Shown in pieces: positions 36,253 to 49,383 of a stretch of DNA of 64,000 nt. The stretch's first letter is position 1. The number at the start of each line of letters is the position of its first letter. The notes beneath the pieces were generated by a model. It was not told the DNA's origin, searched no databases, and saw only the letters and a program-made list of their open reading frames with translations. The DNA comes from Golubevia sp. BC0850 (Eukaryota > Basidiomycota > Exobasidiomycetes > Golubeviales > Golubeviaceae), in the NCBI GenBank assembly GCA_012976225.1, contig JAAVVG010000010.1, positions 806,001 through 870,000 on the forward strand, given 5' to 3'. Position numbers and translations under genes: made by a program.

Positions 36253-39200
36253 ATGAGAATGAGGTTAGATTCAGATAAGCTGGGGAAGGAGGCCAACAGT
36301 AAAGGTGAGTTGGCAAGGTTCAAAAGTGGAGTTCAACAGACAGCAACAACTTTTCGCTCGTTTCTCACTGTCTGTCTCTATTCTCTTAATCATTATCTTT
36401 ATCTAACATATCTTACCATCCATCTCGGTCGCTTACTTTCAATCAACTCTGCACTTCAAGCTTCTTCCTCTTCTAACTCGCAGTCGCAAAACTCCACCTC
36501 AACTTCAAACCCATTTGAATTCAATCAACAGCAGTCTAACAACCAAGATCCCATACCGGAGATATCACCTGGGTGGATGGGATTGAGACAAGGGAATGGA
36601 GAAGATGGAATGCAAAGTGAGTGGAACTGAAAGAGCAGAGTTAGAATGTGGCGAAGGGCGAGTGTCTGAGACCATCACAGAGCGCTCAGCAAAGGACTGC
36701 CTTGGTGATGAGATTCGGGAGGACAGAACAAGTGAACTCGAAGCCAACAGAGCCAGGTTGAAAATGATACGCCATGCTGCAGGAGGTCATGACGGAGATA
36801 GAGCGAAAGGAAGAGCAAGGGAGGTCAAGTCATCCTGCTCAGCCTCCTTCCTTCCAGCCAGTATGCTGCTCAGCAAACGAAACGAGTGACCTCCTGATTG
36901 GGGTAAAATATGTGCTGTCTTCATACTGGAAGAAGAGCCAAAGCAGGATTGAGTCAGCGATCGGTAGCTGAGCACAGATCGTCTCTTCCTTCCTGTCCTC
37001 CCCCTTCCCCTCCCTCTTTCCCTCAGCTCCACTCCACCGAACCCAGCCTACAACCTCCAATGGTTCAGAACCAGACTATTTTGGAGGAGCTTCCTCAACT
37101 TCAATCAAACGATCAACTTCACCTACTCAAGACACAGAGATGAGATCAGCAGCCAAAAGTCCACTCCTAGATCCTCAGCTCTCTCGAAAGGGAAGTGGTA
37201 GTGGCAGTGGAAGCGGTTCTGGTGGAGATGCAACACCAAGTGGAACCACAGCTTTCCCAGGTCAATCCCATTCATCGACTTCAAGTTCCAGTTCTCATCC
37301 TTGGGCTTCAATCTTAGCAGGTGGTGGAGGCTCTATAAATCAAATCCCTCCCACTCCAGGTGCAATCTTTCCGAGTGGAACCTTTCAAACTGGAGAGAAT
37401 GACAACTTCAATCTATCTAGAACTTCAATTCCAATGAGAATGCCTTCGGTCTCTACCTCTGGAAGTAATCCTTATCTTGAAGCTCAATCTCAGCGGCCTG
37501 GTTCCGTTGCTATGCCTAGTAGAGGAATGAGTTTAAGCCTTCCTGGGATCGCTAGCAACTTGACGAGCGGAAGAGTAAATTTTACTGATGATACGGAGAA
37601 CTTTAAAGGATTAAGTCCTTTACAGTTGAGAGAGATGATGGTTGAAGAATCTCAATCTTGCTCCTCTGGATCGACGAGTCAGAGTGGTTTCACCACTTCT
37701 TCTTCTTCCTCCTCTTCTTCTAGTACCTCAAATTCAACCTCAAATTCTATTTGTCCGGCAGAAAACATCCTGATCTTGGATATCAGACCTTCAACTTCAT
37801 ACCAACTCTCAAGAATCCCTGGAAGTGTCAACATATGTGCTCCATCTACTTTACTAAAGAGGGCTGGTATAGGAGTTGAAAGATTAGAGGAAGAGATGTT
37901 AAGCTGTGAGGTCGATAGGAGGATATTTTCGAATTGGAGGAAAGGGAAGAAGAAAGAAGATCCGTCGAAGGTAGGAGAAGCCAAGAAAGGAGAAGAGAAA
38001 CACAGAGCTGTCGTCGTTCTAGATGCCAGTACTTCAAATCTCTCAGCTCCAGGAGCCCCAGCAAGTGGAGGTGGCGGGAAATGTCTGGCTGGCCTTCTGA
38101 AGAAGTTCGATTTAGCAGGTTATGATGGCGAACTTTACTTTCTGGAAGGTGGATTCGGAGCGTGGTCAAGCTGGAGCGAGAAGGTCTCTAGTTCTTCTGA
38201 TGGAGGTGCTGAAAGCTTAATCGAACAAGGACCAAGAGATCTAGGAGAAGAAAGCGATGAAGAAGAAGAAGAACCAGAAGGAAACATGCTTCAACCTTCA
38301 ATCAATTCCACAACTTCAAATCTCAAACCGTCTTTACCACCAGGATCTATTCCCTCGATCTCTTTCCCAGCTCCACCTTCTCAAGAAACCTCTGATTCAA
38401 ATCCGATCAAACCCTCGCTTATAAGAAGTGATTCTGGGAAAAGACGAGCTTCTGCTCCTTCTCCGACTTCTACTTTTCAAAATCCTTTCACCAGTTTATC
38501 CAATTCTTCAAACCTCGATTCCATGGATCTCAAGATTCCTGGTCAAGCAACCAGCAAAGCTAAGAAAGGTGGTAGGCATCATTCTTTGGTTCAGCCTAGA
38601 GGTCTACCTCTCGAGGCTTTCAGTGTTCTCAGTACCACCAACGCTGGTGGCAATATTGCGGGTCTGAAAACTCCTGGAGTCGGAGCTGGAGGATGGGGAG
38701 CATCTAATACTGGAGCTAGGACGGGTGGAACTGCTGGTGGGAAATCTGCCTCTGTGAGTAAGGAGAAGCAGAGGCTCTTTTTCCCTTTTCATTTGGCTGA
38801 CCAACCAACTCTGTTTCAATCATCTGTTCTTCTTTCTTTAGCTTCCTACTTCGTCTGCCAATCCTTTCTTCGACAACATTCGACAGAATAGAGAGCTGGC
38901 TCACGGCATCACCGAACGAGTTCCACTAGACCTTCCTCCCTTAACTCCTTCGCAACTGTCCTCTCTTCCAGCCTTCCTACGAAAGCTCATCTCTATGTCT
39001 GGAGAAGAACAAGCTCAAGATCTAGCTCAGAACTTCTATGAGGTGGAAAGAGATGAACAACGAAGGCTGATGGAAACGATGCAGAAGCACGCAAGTGAAA
39101 GTGGAGCTGATCCAAGGAGCAAGAAGCTAGACGTCAGGATGACTGGAGATGAAAAGGAGAATGAACCAGTCGATGACTTCCCTTTTAGTATCTGTGCAGC

Positions 39201-41172
39201 CTTGGAAAGAGGTTCTCAAAACCGATACAACAACATTTGGCCTTATGAGCATACTAGAATCAAACTTTCAAAACCTCAAGTTCCTTCAGACGAAGGATCA
39301 GATTACTTGAACGCTTCTCATCTTTATCCAGCTAAACAGTTCGGTTCTAAGAGATCTTATATCGCAACTCAAGCTCCTTTACCAAGCACGTTCGAAGCCT
39401 TCTGGACAGCCATCTATGAACAGAATTGCCGAGTCATTGTTATGTTGACTAGAGAGCATGAAGGTGGAAGACAACAAGCTCACGACTACTGGACTGGAGA
39501 GAAGTATGGTGATTGGAGAGTCGAAGTAGAGCAAGAGAAGTCGCTGAACGACAGAGGAAGGGTCTTGGAGACTGGAGATGGTTCCAACCCAATGAAGTCT
39601 TTTAAAGACGAGAAAGCGGAAAAGGAGAAAGGCAACGGGATGTTTCCGATTATGGAGAAGAAAGCTCCCATCGACGGAGAGGAACCGAAGGGGCAGAAGG
39701 GAACTGTCGAAGCCATAGAATCTGACGAGCCGAGCATGATGATCCGAACTCTTTATCTCTCTAACGTCAAGTCAAAGGAGCCAAGGCGAAAGATTACTCA
39801 ACTTCACTACATCGCTTGGCCGGATTATCACATCCCAGAAACTCCTGATTCGCTGTTGAATTTCGCAGAGCTAGCTTCTGCAGCTCAGCTGGAAGCGGAT
39901 TCTCAACCTTCGACTACTTCCTCTTTTAATCATAAGAAGCAAATTCAAGCCTCTTCCAACGGATCTCCAGGTCCCATGCTAGTTCACTGCTCAGCTGGGG
40001 TCGGAAGGACTGGAACCTTCATCGTCATCGACGCTGCCCTCGAAATTCTCAGAAAGTTCAGAGCTAAGCAGAGAGGGCAGGGTTCTCCGTCTACCTGGGA
40101 TGATGGTACTGGATCTTTAGGAAGAGATGAAGCTCTGGCTTCTAGTCAACAGCATAGGAAGTCGTCCGATGGCGATTCTATCATGAGCGAATCTGGATCG
40201 GTCCCTTTCACCCCTCCTCGAGATCCTTCGAAACAGCTGGAGCTTTCAAGAGGCACTCCTTCATCCTTCTTCAACTCTACTGAAACCTCTGCAAGTGCTA
40301 GAAAAAGTCTCAAGAGAGACTTGTCTCCCACCGCTGACGAACATATGGAGGATTCGAGCCCTTCCTCCTCTAGCAATAATCGATCCCAATCTCCTTTCTT
40401 TGCTAATGCTGGATCTCAACCTAGCAATAATGGATGTGTCAATTTCAATGAAACAGGTTCGAAAGATGCTTTCTCTTTTGGTCAAACTCAACTCGGTAGA
40501 TCTCAATCCACCAAGAGCACTGCAAGCAGCAAGAGCAATTCTACTGTAGCTTCTTCAAGTGCCAGAAGTAGAGATGTCTCATCTCCGCCACCTTTGAGAA
40601 GGAGCAGAAGCAGTACGGAGAACTTGGAAGATGCTCAGCAAGAAGCTGGATTCTTCGATCCTCCTCAAGACTCTTCTGCCTCTTCGGGGTTGACTCCTGG
40701 AATCTCAGGCATACTCTCAAGCCCCGCTCCTTCTGGGAATGGAGACCGAAGTGATCCAGGAACTCCAAGTAGAGCTCTCGATAGCATGCATTTGAGTCCG
40801 GAAACTGGAAATCAACATCATTTCTCAACCCTTCCCACTCCCAACAACGCTGCTATTTCTCCTTTCTCTACTACACCAAGCTCCATGGACTCTTTCTCTG
40901 GTCAGTCCTCTCAAGAGTCCGCTGTCATCTCTGGTCTTCCAACTTCAACCTCTACTTCTACTCTCACTGAAATGCGTTCTCCTGAATCGAAGCAAACCCT
41001 ATCAATCGACTTCGCTCATGATGCATCAGTCGATTTGATTAGAAAATTAGTTGATAGTTGTAGAGAACAAAGAATGAGTACAGTTCAAACTAATCGACAA
41101 TACGTTTGCATCGTTCAAAGTGTAGTAGCTGGAGTTTTAAGAGAGGTAGAAAGAGAAAGGTTACGCTCCTAG
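36253..41172 (+). CDS. Pyp1-type protein tyrosine phosphatase with pseudo-rhodanese domain
   Basis: This is a predicted MAP-kinase phosphatase of the fungal Pyp1/Ptp2 type. Four exons (36253-36304, 36461-36616, 37027-38753, 38842-41172) sum to exactly 1,421 codons plus stop. After a disordered Ser-rich start, a rhodanese-like domain lies at about residues 307-454 (ILILDIRPSTSYQLSRIPGS to LYFLEGGFGAWSSW). Its active loop reads VVLDASTSNLS with no Cys, so it is probably a docking module. The PTP domain (from about 757) has NRYNNIWPYEHTRIKL, SYIATQAPLPSTFEAFW, the WPD loop IAWPDYHIPE, the P-loop VHCSAGVGRTG (about 1026) and the Q-loop VQTNRQYVCIVQ (about 1393). About 310 low-complexity residues are inserted between P-loop and Q-loop. 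Exons 1-2 are the least certain. Confidence 0.9.
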
Positions 41173-41830
41173 AAAGTGTTCTGAGTCTCAATTGGACAAT
41201 CTCGACTTGATTTCCAAACTTTTAATCATCACTCTCAAGAAGTCGCCTTGGGTTTCGCAAAATATCACTCTGGAAAATGAAAGCTGTCCATATCCCCCAC
41301 TCCTTCCAAACTTCTATCTCTTCTATTTTATCCTCAACCTTTCCAGTATGATTCTCTTTCCTCTCTTGCTCTGTCAGTCGCTCTCTGTCTAGCTGTCTAC
41401 CCCCTTCTGTAAATGTCCAAGCTCAGTCATCTAGATTCAACATGCAGACCTCTTCTCATCTTGTTCTTCTGACCATTTCGACCTCCCTTGTAGCACCATA
41501 AGAACCGTAAAGCGATCGAATCATACGCACTTCTCTACTACTTATAGTATCTTTTCTCTGAGTGTGACTAAGAATCCTGTCACGATGAGCTCGCTCGTCG
41601 GGTTCGAATCTGTTCCTCGGAAAGGTGAAACTGTAGTTGGGATTCTCAAAAGCGGTGCTAAGCAGTCAAAAACAGAACGAACGTAGAGAGAGGTGGGAGA
41701 GAAAGAAGGCCTCGCGTGAGAATGAGGCGAAGCGGTGCTTCGGAGATGGTCGCTCGAGCTCTCATGAATTTTCTTTCTTTCTTCGTCTGCTTTGTTTTTT
41801 CCTTCCCAGACCATCGCTCAATCAAAAAAT
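41173..41830. other. Intergenic, nothing recognised
   Basis: This lies between the phosphatase stop and the orphan membrane protein start. Frames on both strands lack domains. A tRNA B-box-like string near 41,600 lacks the rest of a tRNA. Confidence 0.4.
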
Positions 41831-44407
41831 ATGGTCAAATACTCCAAAAACGGATCGTACTTCCCTCTGAAGGAAGTCAACTCTCCAGAACAATCAAACT
41901 CAGGTTCTGCAGATTCAACTTTCGATCGCTCAACTTCTTTTGGTTCTTCTTCAGGTCAGACTCTCCTCGACTTTCCAACTTCTTCCGGAGTTCGGAAAAG
42001 ACGTCGTTTCCAGTCAATCATTTGGAAAGATGTCTTTCTCTTGTTCGTTGTATGTGGTGAGTCTTCTTACTTTTCTTGTCTCGTTTTCTTCCCCCCTCCC
42101 ATCGATCTAACTTTCCTTCTCGTATGCTTCCTCCTCTCACCTCTACTCTCTATCAACATTGCTCGTGGAACAGCTCTTTCATGCCCTATCGGTTTTCTGG
42201 TTCCTTACTTTGCTCTCTTCGATCAGACTCTTTTCGTCAGGTCAGTACATCCACAGAAGCACTCCCCTTGCGAGCTCTTTCTGACGTCTCTCTCCACCGC
42301 TGTACTCCAATGTTCTTCAGTCGTGCTGTTATTTCCGTCGTAGCAACTGTGATTGGAGTTTCCGTCAGCTTTGCTCTTGGATCTATCGCAAGGCATTCTT
42401 TCGATTCAGCAGTTTGGTCCATATTAATCGCAGATGGTCTCTTGGCTCCGAATTCTGAATCTCAACGCTCACAGACTCTATCAATCGGAGCTCTAGATGG
42501 ATGGTTAGAAAGTGTTGGATTAATGTCGGCAATTAACATTATCTTTTTTCAACTATTTAGCAAGAGACGCAGTCTTGGTATTCGTTGGAAATGGTACTGC
42601 TTTTGCTTCCTCTCAAGCCTCGTTCTTGGAATTGGAACTCCTATTCTCTATGGCCGCATGGTGGAATTGGAGGTCTTCCTCGAATACCAAGACAGTAGTT
42701 ACACCGAGATTCAAGTGTTGGGTGCAGTTACTTCAGAAGAAATTGAGATCCTTCTAGAATTTACAACAGACACTCAATTCTACGCGCTAGGGCCGTCTTT
42801 AACGGAAACTCCGCGCCCGGAGGCTCTCTTCACTCAACATCCTAATCATCTAGATCAAAATGTTTATTTGTCTGCCGTAGGAAACTGGGTCTTGAATCTC
42901 AGTTCTGGTGTCGGCGGTTATGGATCTTTTAAGGGGGTGAGTATCGAGTGGCGCAGCTCTTCAGTCACTCGCCACCCGCCCACTCGTTTTTGACATCATT
43001 CTTCCCATCGTCGTCCCTCAGGATCCGAGCACCTTGACAGATTTGGCAACTGCTGAATCTAACCTGACTCTGAGCGAACGAGATGCTTCCTATCTGCTCT
43101 GGCAGCGTTGGGCACAAAGAGTTAAATGCCAGGCGTTCAATGAGACTCAATTCCTCTCGAACCATCTAGTTCTCCCCGAGACCTCATCCGATCAAGAGAG
43201 CTTCTTCTTTGCAGTACCCATAATCATCTTGGAGGATATCTTCAGGAGTCTCAACGTCTCCCTTCCTGATCTCTCGAACAAAACGATGGATCACGAACTG
43301 GTAGCTCTTAACAACATCGATCCGGCCACAATCGCCATTACTTCTTCTTTTCCATGGGATGGTAGGACTTTAGCAACCAATACTACTTCTTATCTTTCGA
43401 GAGAACCTGAAAATCTCCTGATCAGCGTTGACTCGGTCTTCACGAGAGTCAATACTGACCTGGCTTTCGAGGATTCCAGCTTTACGTTGGTAGATTCATC
43501 CGTCAAACTGGGTTTGGGTGAGTTTACGATCATGACTGCGACTCTGAATGTCACACATTGACTCTAATGACCTTCCGTCTCCTCACTCTGATAGACTTTT
43601 CGGTTTGCGTTTCCATCGTCGAGCCTCTGACTGTTCTCAGTTACAGCTCAGCCTCTGGATTGAGCACAGTCTACCCTGTCGCCGCAGGGGCCACGTTGCT
43701 GCCTTGGAATAGAATGACGCCCTCTTTGAAAGTCGGAGACTCTTTCGATGCTTCAAGAGTGTTCGAATTCTACAGTGATGTATCCAAGGAAGCGAGAAGT
43801 GAGATCAGAAAATCGAAGTAAGTTTCCTAACAAACATCGATAGATAGCTTCGAATGACTCACCTCTCCCTTCCCCTTTCGGGACCTCTGTATTTCAGCTT
43901 AGATCAACAAGATTTACAGTGGGGAATCAGCCCGACCATGTCCTCCCTTTTGGTCCAAGATGAAAAAGGGAGAAGTTTAGACATGGCTAATCTCGAGGTG
44001 TTATTTGGATCACTTGACTCCCGAAACACTTTGCCGTTTCTCGTAGGATCGCAAGCTGTTACGGCGTTGAAATACGATCTGGTTCAAAAGGCCCTAGCTG
44101 TCGTCTACCCTTCGCTGATGGTGAGTTGTGTTCCGTTTCCTTTGATTTTGGACTGTTGGAGGCTCATGAATCACATCTCCTTCTATCTCTTTTCCAGATA
44201 TTTTATTTCGGATTTGTCTTCCTCTTTGGATTGATGTGCTCAGCCTTCCGCCCAAGTCTCCCCCTAGCGGTTGATCCTCAATCTACCACTCTCGCAGCTT
44301 TCTATCCGGTTCTTCTTCAACTTCAAAATCTAGAGACTGGAGATATGAGAATGGCGACTAGTAGCTCGTTGGATTCTCTTCTCAAGCACTCCGGTGCCAG
44401 AACTTGA
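41831..44407 (+). CDS. Orphan multi-pass membrane protein
   Basis: Seven exons can be followed with phase-consistent GT-AG introns. They start at MVKYSKNGSYFPLKEV and run through joints near 42,058/42,172, 42,242/42,331, 42,937/43,021, 43,518/43,594, 43,819/43,898 and 44,119/44,199 to a TGA at 44407, giving roughly 700 residues. Hydrophobic segments are DVFLLFVVCALSCPIGFLVPY, SRAVISVVATVIGVSVSFAL, YCFCFLSSLVLGIGTPILYG and, near the C-terminus, IFYFGFVFLFGLMCSAF. The middle is a long, probably extracytoplasmic domain with several N-glycosylation sequons (ESNLTLSE, LNVSLPDLSNKT, ATNTTS). I recognise no family. A topology of three N-terminal helices, a large lumenal domain and one C-terminal helix is inference. 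It is convergent with the calpain gene. Confidence 0.8.
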
Positions 44408-44705
44408 TCCCTTTCCGTCCCCCGAATCTTCTTTCCCTCTTATTCTTCGTCCCTATTCCGAGCAATTCTCCTTTCACTTTGTCCTTCTTGTTTCACTAGT
44501 TTCACTGTTTCCCCAGTCACTCTGTTATTCTCTCCTCGTTCAGTCAGATGTAAGATTCTAAAGAGAAGTCGCTCTCTCAGTCTTCGAAATGTCACTCGTC
44601 TCTACTGTTTGGTTTGTCGAAGCTCGGCAGTCTACCAATGATTCAGAAACCCAAGACATTCATCAGAAAAAGAAAAGCTTCGGCTATCAAATTTCGAAAA
44701 GGAGC

Positions 44706-47700
44706 CTATCTGATCCTCTCACAATCTATCGACTTATCCGAATACACCTCAACTCTGAATCTCCCCTGCCAACCAGGTTTGAAAGTACTCAAAATCAAAG
44801 CATATTCGCCTTTCCCAACCAAAGAATTCTTGAAGTCCACCGAGACTCCAGAGACGTGATCATCGTACGGTCCGGAAGAAAAGAGTTCTTGAGACAGAGT
44901 GTAGTCAGAAGATGAGCATCGGTTGATCGAGAAGATTGAAGCGTTGATGTAAGGTCTGACTTCCTTGTGTGCATCGTCTAAAATTGAGTGCAATCGAATC
45001 AAGAATCTGGCTGATGACGTATCCGTAAGACTAGAGGTTCCACTGGCTCCGACTTTGATTAACCAAATTGGATTTCTGTCGAAAGATCCACTACCATACG
45101 AGCTGCCTATCACTTCACCTTGAGGGGTTAGATTCCTTGAATTGCTCGGACTTCCACAGGCTGTCCCTTTGGCTACATCCCATTCACCTTTCAAAGTCCT
45201 GTGATACATTCCTGCTCCTTCTAGAGGAATTGATCCCATCTTCAGCTTCGTCTCAGAATCCAGAGTCAAGGAAAAGGGACCCTGACCTAATCTTCCGGGT
45301 TCAAAAGAAGAGATGATAAGAGTGTACGTTCCAGGATTCAAGTTCGACGTCTCCAGGACTGCGACTCCATGATGATAAGCTCCAGAAGAAGCTACCACAT
45401 CTCCTTCAACTAGACGCGAGACTCTTTGATCTTGAAGTTGAGCACTTTTTGAAGGCGAAGAATTAGAAGTGTAAGCTAGGAGGATTTGAATCGGTAGATC
45501 TTTTGGTGCTTCCAAGAGAACTAGGATTGAAGATCCGGTACTTGAGCTGGCAGTAGGAGTCGAGGGAAGGTTTCCACTTGAAGAGTTCGGTCGTCTGTTC
45601 GGAGATGGAGTTGAGAGAAGTGCGTTTCCCGAAGGAGTGGAGCCAGGCGTCAAGGTAGAAGAAGGTGGAATCGTAATCGAGAATTGAGGATTGTCCATGA
45701 AAGTTGGATTGGAAACGTTTCCTCCAGCAGTTCGACCTTTCCAGTAACCATCCAGCTTCTGTCTGAAGGGAAACTTGCGAGGCATCTCGGATAGCGAAAG
45801 CTCTGACTGAGAGTACGCCGACAGAGTGAATCCGACCTCTTCTTCTGCAGTCGAGGTTAGAGTTGGATGAGAAAGAGAGCTAGAGGATGTCCTATGCCGC
45901 GACACTACCAGAGTGTAGGAAGGTGATAAATTAGAAGCTTTGAATCTTATGAGGTTGTGAGTGCCATCCACGTAGGTTCCCTGCAAATGACAAGAGGAGA
46001 GAAAGACAAGCAGTCAGAAAAAGGTCAACGAACACTGAATCTCAACGAAAATAGACTCACCAGCTTGACACTACTTCGAGGAGAGTAGGGACTCGATTTC
46101 TCATTATGCTCAAAGACATGCAGAGCTATGAATTCATTCTTATCCTCATCCACAGCCTCTTTCCTCTTGATGTGCCTCACGAGAAGCAGCCAGACCTCTA
46201 TTTCATCCTCTTTCACCTTTGATTTTGCTGCTGAAGCGATTGGAGTCTTGAAACTGGAATTAGTGGAAGTAGATCGATAGGCAGAAGGCCTCGGAGGTGT
46301 TGAAGTTTGGAATTGAGAAGGCGAAGGAAAGGAGGCAGTTGAGGGTCGGTGGGATATCGATGGAGACTTCGTCTCTCCGATAGAGAGTCTAAATTGAGGA
46401 TTTTGACTAATGATTTGACCGACGAGAGAGGAGGAGGCACTTGCAGAAGCCGCTGACGATTTGGTCGGAGTCGAGGTGCCGCTGGCGTTCCCAGAAGTCA
46501 AAGTTGATGGAGTTGCGGAAGACTCTTTCCTCCAGGAAGAATGGGCGGTAATCGAATGTCGGAAAATAGAGGGATTCCAATTTAGATAGAGGGAGTGGAA
46601 GTGAGAGCAAAGAGTGTCCCAAGAGATCGTAAAGACGTGTTGAGGAGAAGAAGGACTAGCAGAGGGTTGGATGGAGGTAGTTGCATTTGAAGTTGGAGCC
46701 AAAGCGGCAGAAAGATCTCTGCCGGTAGTTTCTATGGCAGTTGTTCCGATTGCAACCAAGGTAGGAGGAGCTCTTCTCCAAGGGTTCATGAGAGTAACTT
46801 CTCTTCTATTTCCATATTCTCTAATCTCTAGAATCGCATAATCGTGACTTGGAATAAGCTTAGTTCCATCGCCCAAATCCAGGTTGAGAACGTCTTTATG
46901 TTCATTTCCATTCATATCGAAATCTCCACCTTTTCCAGTCCCCGCCGTAATCATACACTCTCCTTTCTTCCAAGCTTCACTTAATCGCTTCCAACTTTTC
47001 TCCCTCTGGAAACCGGCGTGAGTTAACCAAATCTGTTCTGGTATCCAATTAGTCAAAGCGTGTAAATCAATTGAAGAATTTGATCCTGGAAAATCGTATC
47101 CTCCCATCACTTTGAGGTAACCTTTCTCGATCAAAGCTGGCCAGTATTGAGGATTCGAAGAAGATGAGGAAGAAGCACAGACTAGTTCTCCCGAGGGTCT
47201 GGTGGGAAGTGAGTCGTCTAGTGGTACTTCTCTAGGTAAGCCATTGATGAAAAGCTTCAGAGCATGTCGACCTGTTGTAGAAGAGATGGGAATTCCTGAA
47301 GGGGACTGAGGGTATAGAGCCGATGCAGCTAGCTGCGATGGGGAAGAGGGAAGAGGGAAGAAGAAAGTTAGTGGCACTCTTTCAGCAAATGCAAAGATCA
47401 ACGAAAAGCTCACCTTGGTACCCCACCTTCGATCATGCTCTGCGGCGACTTCCAAAGCAGCTACGAAACTACAATCAGTCACAACGTCTTGGACGATATC
47501 TCGACCTCTCAGGGGTCGAGTCTCGTCATACAGTGTTGATCGAGACCTCGAAGAAGAGCCAGATCTATGAGATCTAGAGTATATGGCTTGCTGTGAGATC
47601 TGGGTGGGGCATAGAGTCGGCTGTCCATCTGGATCGCTGATGGAGGACAAGAGGGAGGGATCAGGCCCCCTGAAACGCCGCTAAGCCCTCTTCGTCCCAC

Positions 47701-48417
47701 TCATGCACTCACTTGAACATAACTAAAGATGAGTCTGATGACAGCAGTTCAGGCAAGGGATCACTCCATGGCTTGAGCTCTACTCCATTGATCTTAGACG
47801 AGAGAGATAGCACTCTAGATTGCTCCTCTGATTCCAGAAGATGAAGAAACCACCATTATCAGCTTCTTGATCTTTCGAAAACCAGTGATAACTTTTCCCC
47901 CAAGCGTCATTTCTTTCAGTTCCGAGCCTCAGACTGGTCAAATCCTCCTTTCAATCCAGCAATCCAGCATCTATCTCTATCAAGACTCACCTTCACTCAG
48001 CCTATCTCTCACTATCCCAACCCCTCCATACTTTTCCCTGATCATTTCGGCTCTCTTCAATACCTTCTCACAGGCCTTTGTGATCCTACTCCGTAACTCT
48101 GTGTCGTTCGAGGCTCCATTGTAAAGAGAAGTAGAGTTGGTCGCTGTACTCTTGTGAGAGAAGTTCCTGACCAGCCAAACGTAGAGTTCTGCAGCCTTGG
48201 TATAAGAGGTTTGAGCTAGAGAGTATTGAGATGAGAATTCTTGTTGGGTAGCTTGTGTTGTTAGATCCTGAGAGAAAGAAGAGGGGGAGGGAATCAGATG
48301 ATAAGAAGATGCTTCAGTAGAACGATGGGAACTTACCTGAGCTCTCTTCAGTTTGGATTCCCAATCGGCATGTGGATTGGATGTAGAATAGGAATTCAGA
48401 TGAGATGGAGAATTCAT
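44706..48417 (-). CDS. RIM13: Rim13/PalB calpain-like cysteine protease
   Basis: This protease of the alkaline-pH pathway processes the Rim101/PacC transcription factor at endosomal ESCRT-III. The start MNSPSHLNSYS at 48417 follows an immediate in-frame TAG. Residues of exons 1-2 form an MIT-like helical domain (DWESKLKRAQDLTTQATQQE, QTSYTKAAELYVWLVRN). Then comes SKINGVELKPWSDPLPELL, the calpain linker. The catalytic Cys is in VVTDCSFVAALEVAAEHDRR, and the family block ALIEKGYLKVMGGYDFPGSN with LHALTNWIPEQIW follows. The catalytic His is in LIPSHDYAILEIREYG and the Asn in TLMNPWR. Two C-terminal C2-like beta-sandwich domains follow (for example KLDGYWKGRTAGGNVSNPTF, NLNPGTYTLIISSFEPG, KGEYALILSTFKPGWQG). 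Ser/Thr-rich insertions lengthen it to roughly 1,100 residues. All catalytic residues are present. Confidence 0.95.
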
Positions 48418-49383
48418 CTAAAGGAGTTGAAGAAGGAGACCTTCCAGTACCAGTCGAAGTGAGAGTTGCCCTCGGAGGAAGATCTACCTCAAAAGCTTTG
48501 ACCGGCGAGAAATGAGGTGAATCCTCGAAATTTGCTAAACTGATCTATACGTTTGATTAGAAACAAGCCCCGAAGGATTATTGAGTGTTTGAAATGTGAG
48601 TGTAGAAGGTCAGGAAGAGAGTTACCCTCCAAACTCTGCACACGTCAAGAAAGTCGTCAAAGGCTGCCTTGCTCATTTCTAGCGCAACTGGTCAGTCCAA
48701 CCTGTCGTGGGTGCAACTTTGGAATGTTGACACCACCGTGCTCGCCACATATGGTCATCTCACCCGTAGAGAGAGAGAGGTAGTCCTTCGTGTTAACGTC
48801 GTTCACACGTTGTTAATCAAGTTCTCAAGTAACTGGGTATGTTAAGATCGAGTCAGGCTGGCAACAGCGCAGCTCACCCAAGTTGACCTCTCTCCAACGT
48901 TCTCTTCGGATCCTGGGAATGCTAGGCGGTAATTACCTGAAAGTAGCGCTATGGTCTCGCAGTTGACAAACCTTTTTGATACAGATACCAATTTTTGACC
49001 TTTATTTGACGCTCTTTGGACGAGGTAGAACACGTTACAGCTCGAATTTTTTTGCAAGTGACAAACGAGGTTTGAGGCTTGTGGGGCAGGGTGGGTAGGA
49101 CAAGATCAGTTGACCAAAGAAGTGATTGAGGAAGAGGATTGAATAATGAGAACTAGTATTGTATGTTGAATGTGATGAAATAGTATCTACAGTTAGAAGT
49201 CAAAAGGTCGTTCTTGACGCTGTCAAGAATTAAGGTAGGCGGGCGAAGATTGGGTCATTGATGCTTTATTTACAAAGACAGAACTGATTCTTGAAGAGAT
49301 TGTGGGGGTCTGAGTGAGACGTATATCGAACCGTCTATAGCGAGAAAAATGTCGAAGGGAAAAGGGGAGAGAGGAATCTACCA
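48418..49383. other. Intergenic, nothing recognised
   Basis: This is upstream of the calpain gene (minus) and downstream of the small secreted gene (minus). Open frames at 48553-48783 and 48842-49057 show no domain. No RNA gene or repeat was seen. Confidence 0.4.

Noticed and set aside
41585-41625. GGGTTCGAATC, a tRNA B-box-like string
   Set aside because: There is no matching acceptor stem, no A box at the right distance and no foldable anticodon arm.
42076-42330. The upstream extension of the long plus-strand frame of the orphan membrane protein
   Set aside because: Splice phases show that this part is intron plus a small exon in another frame. The real protein starts at 41831 and enters the long frame only at about 42,331.
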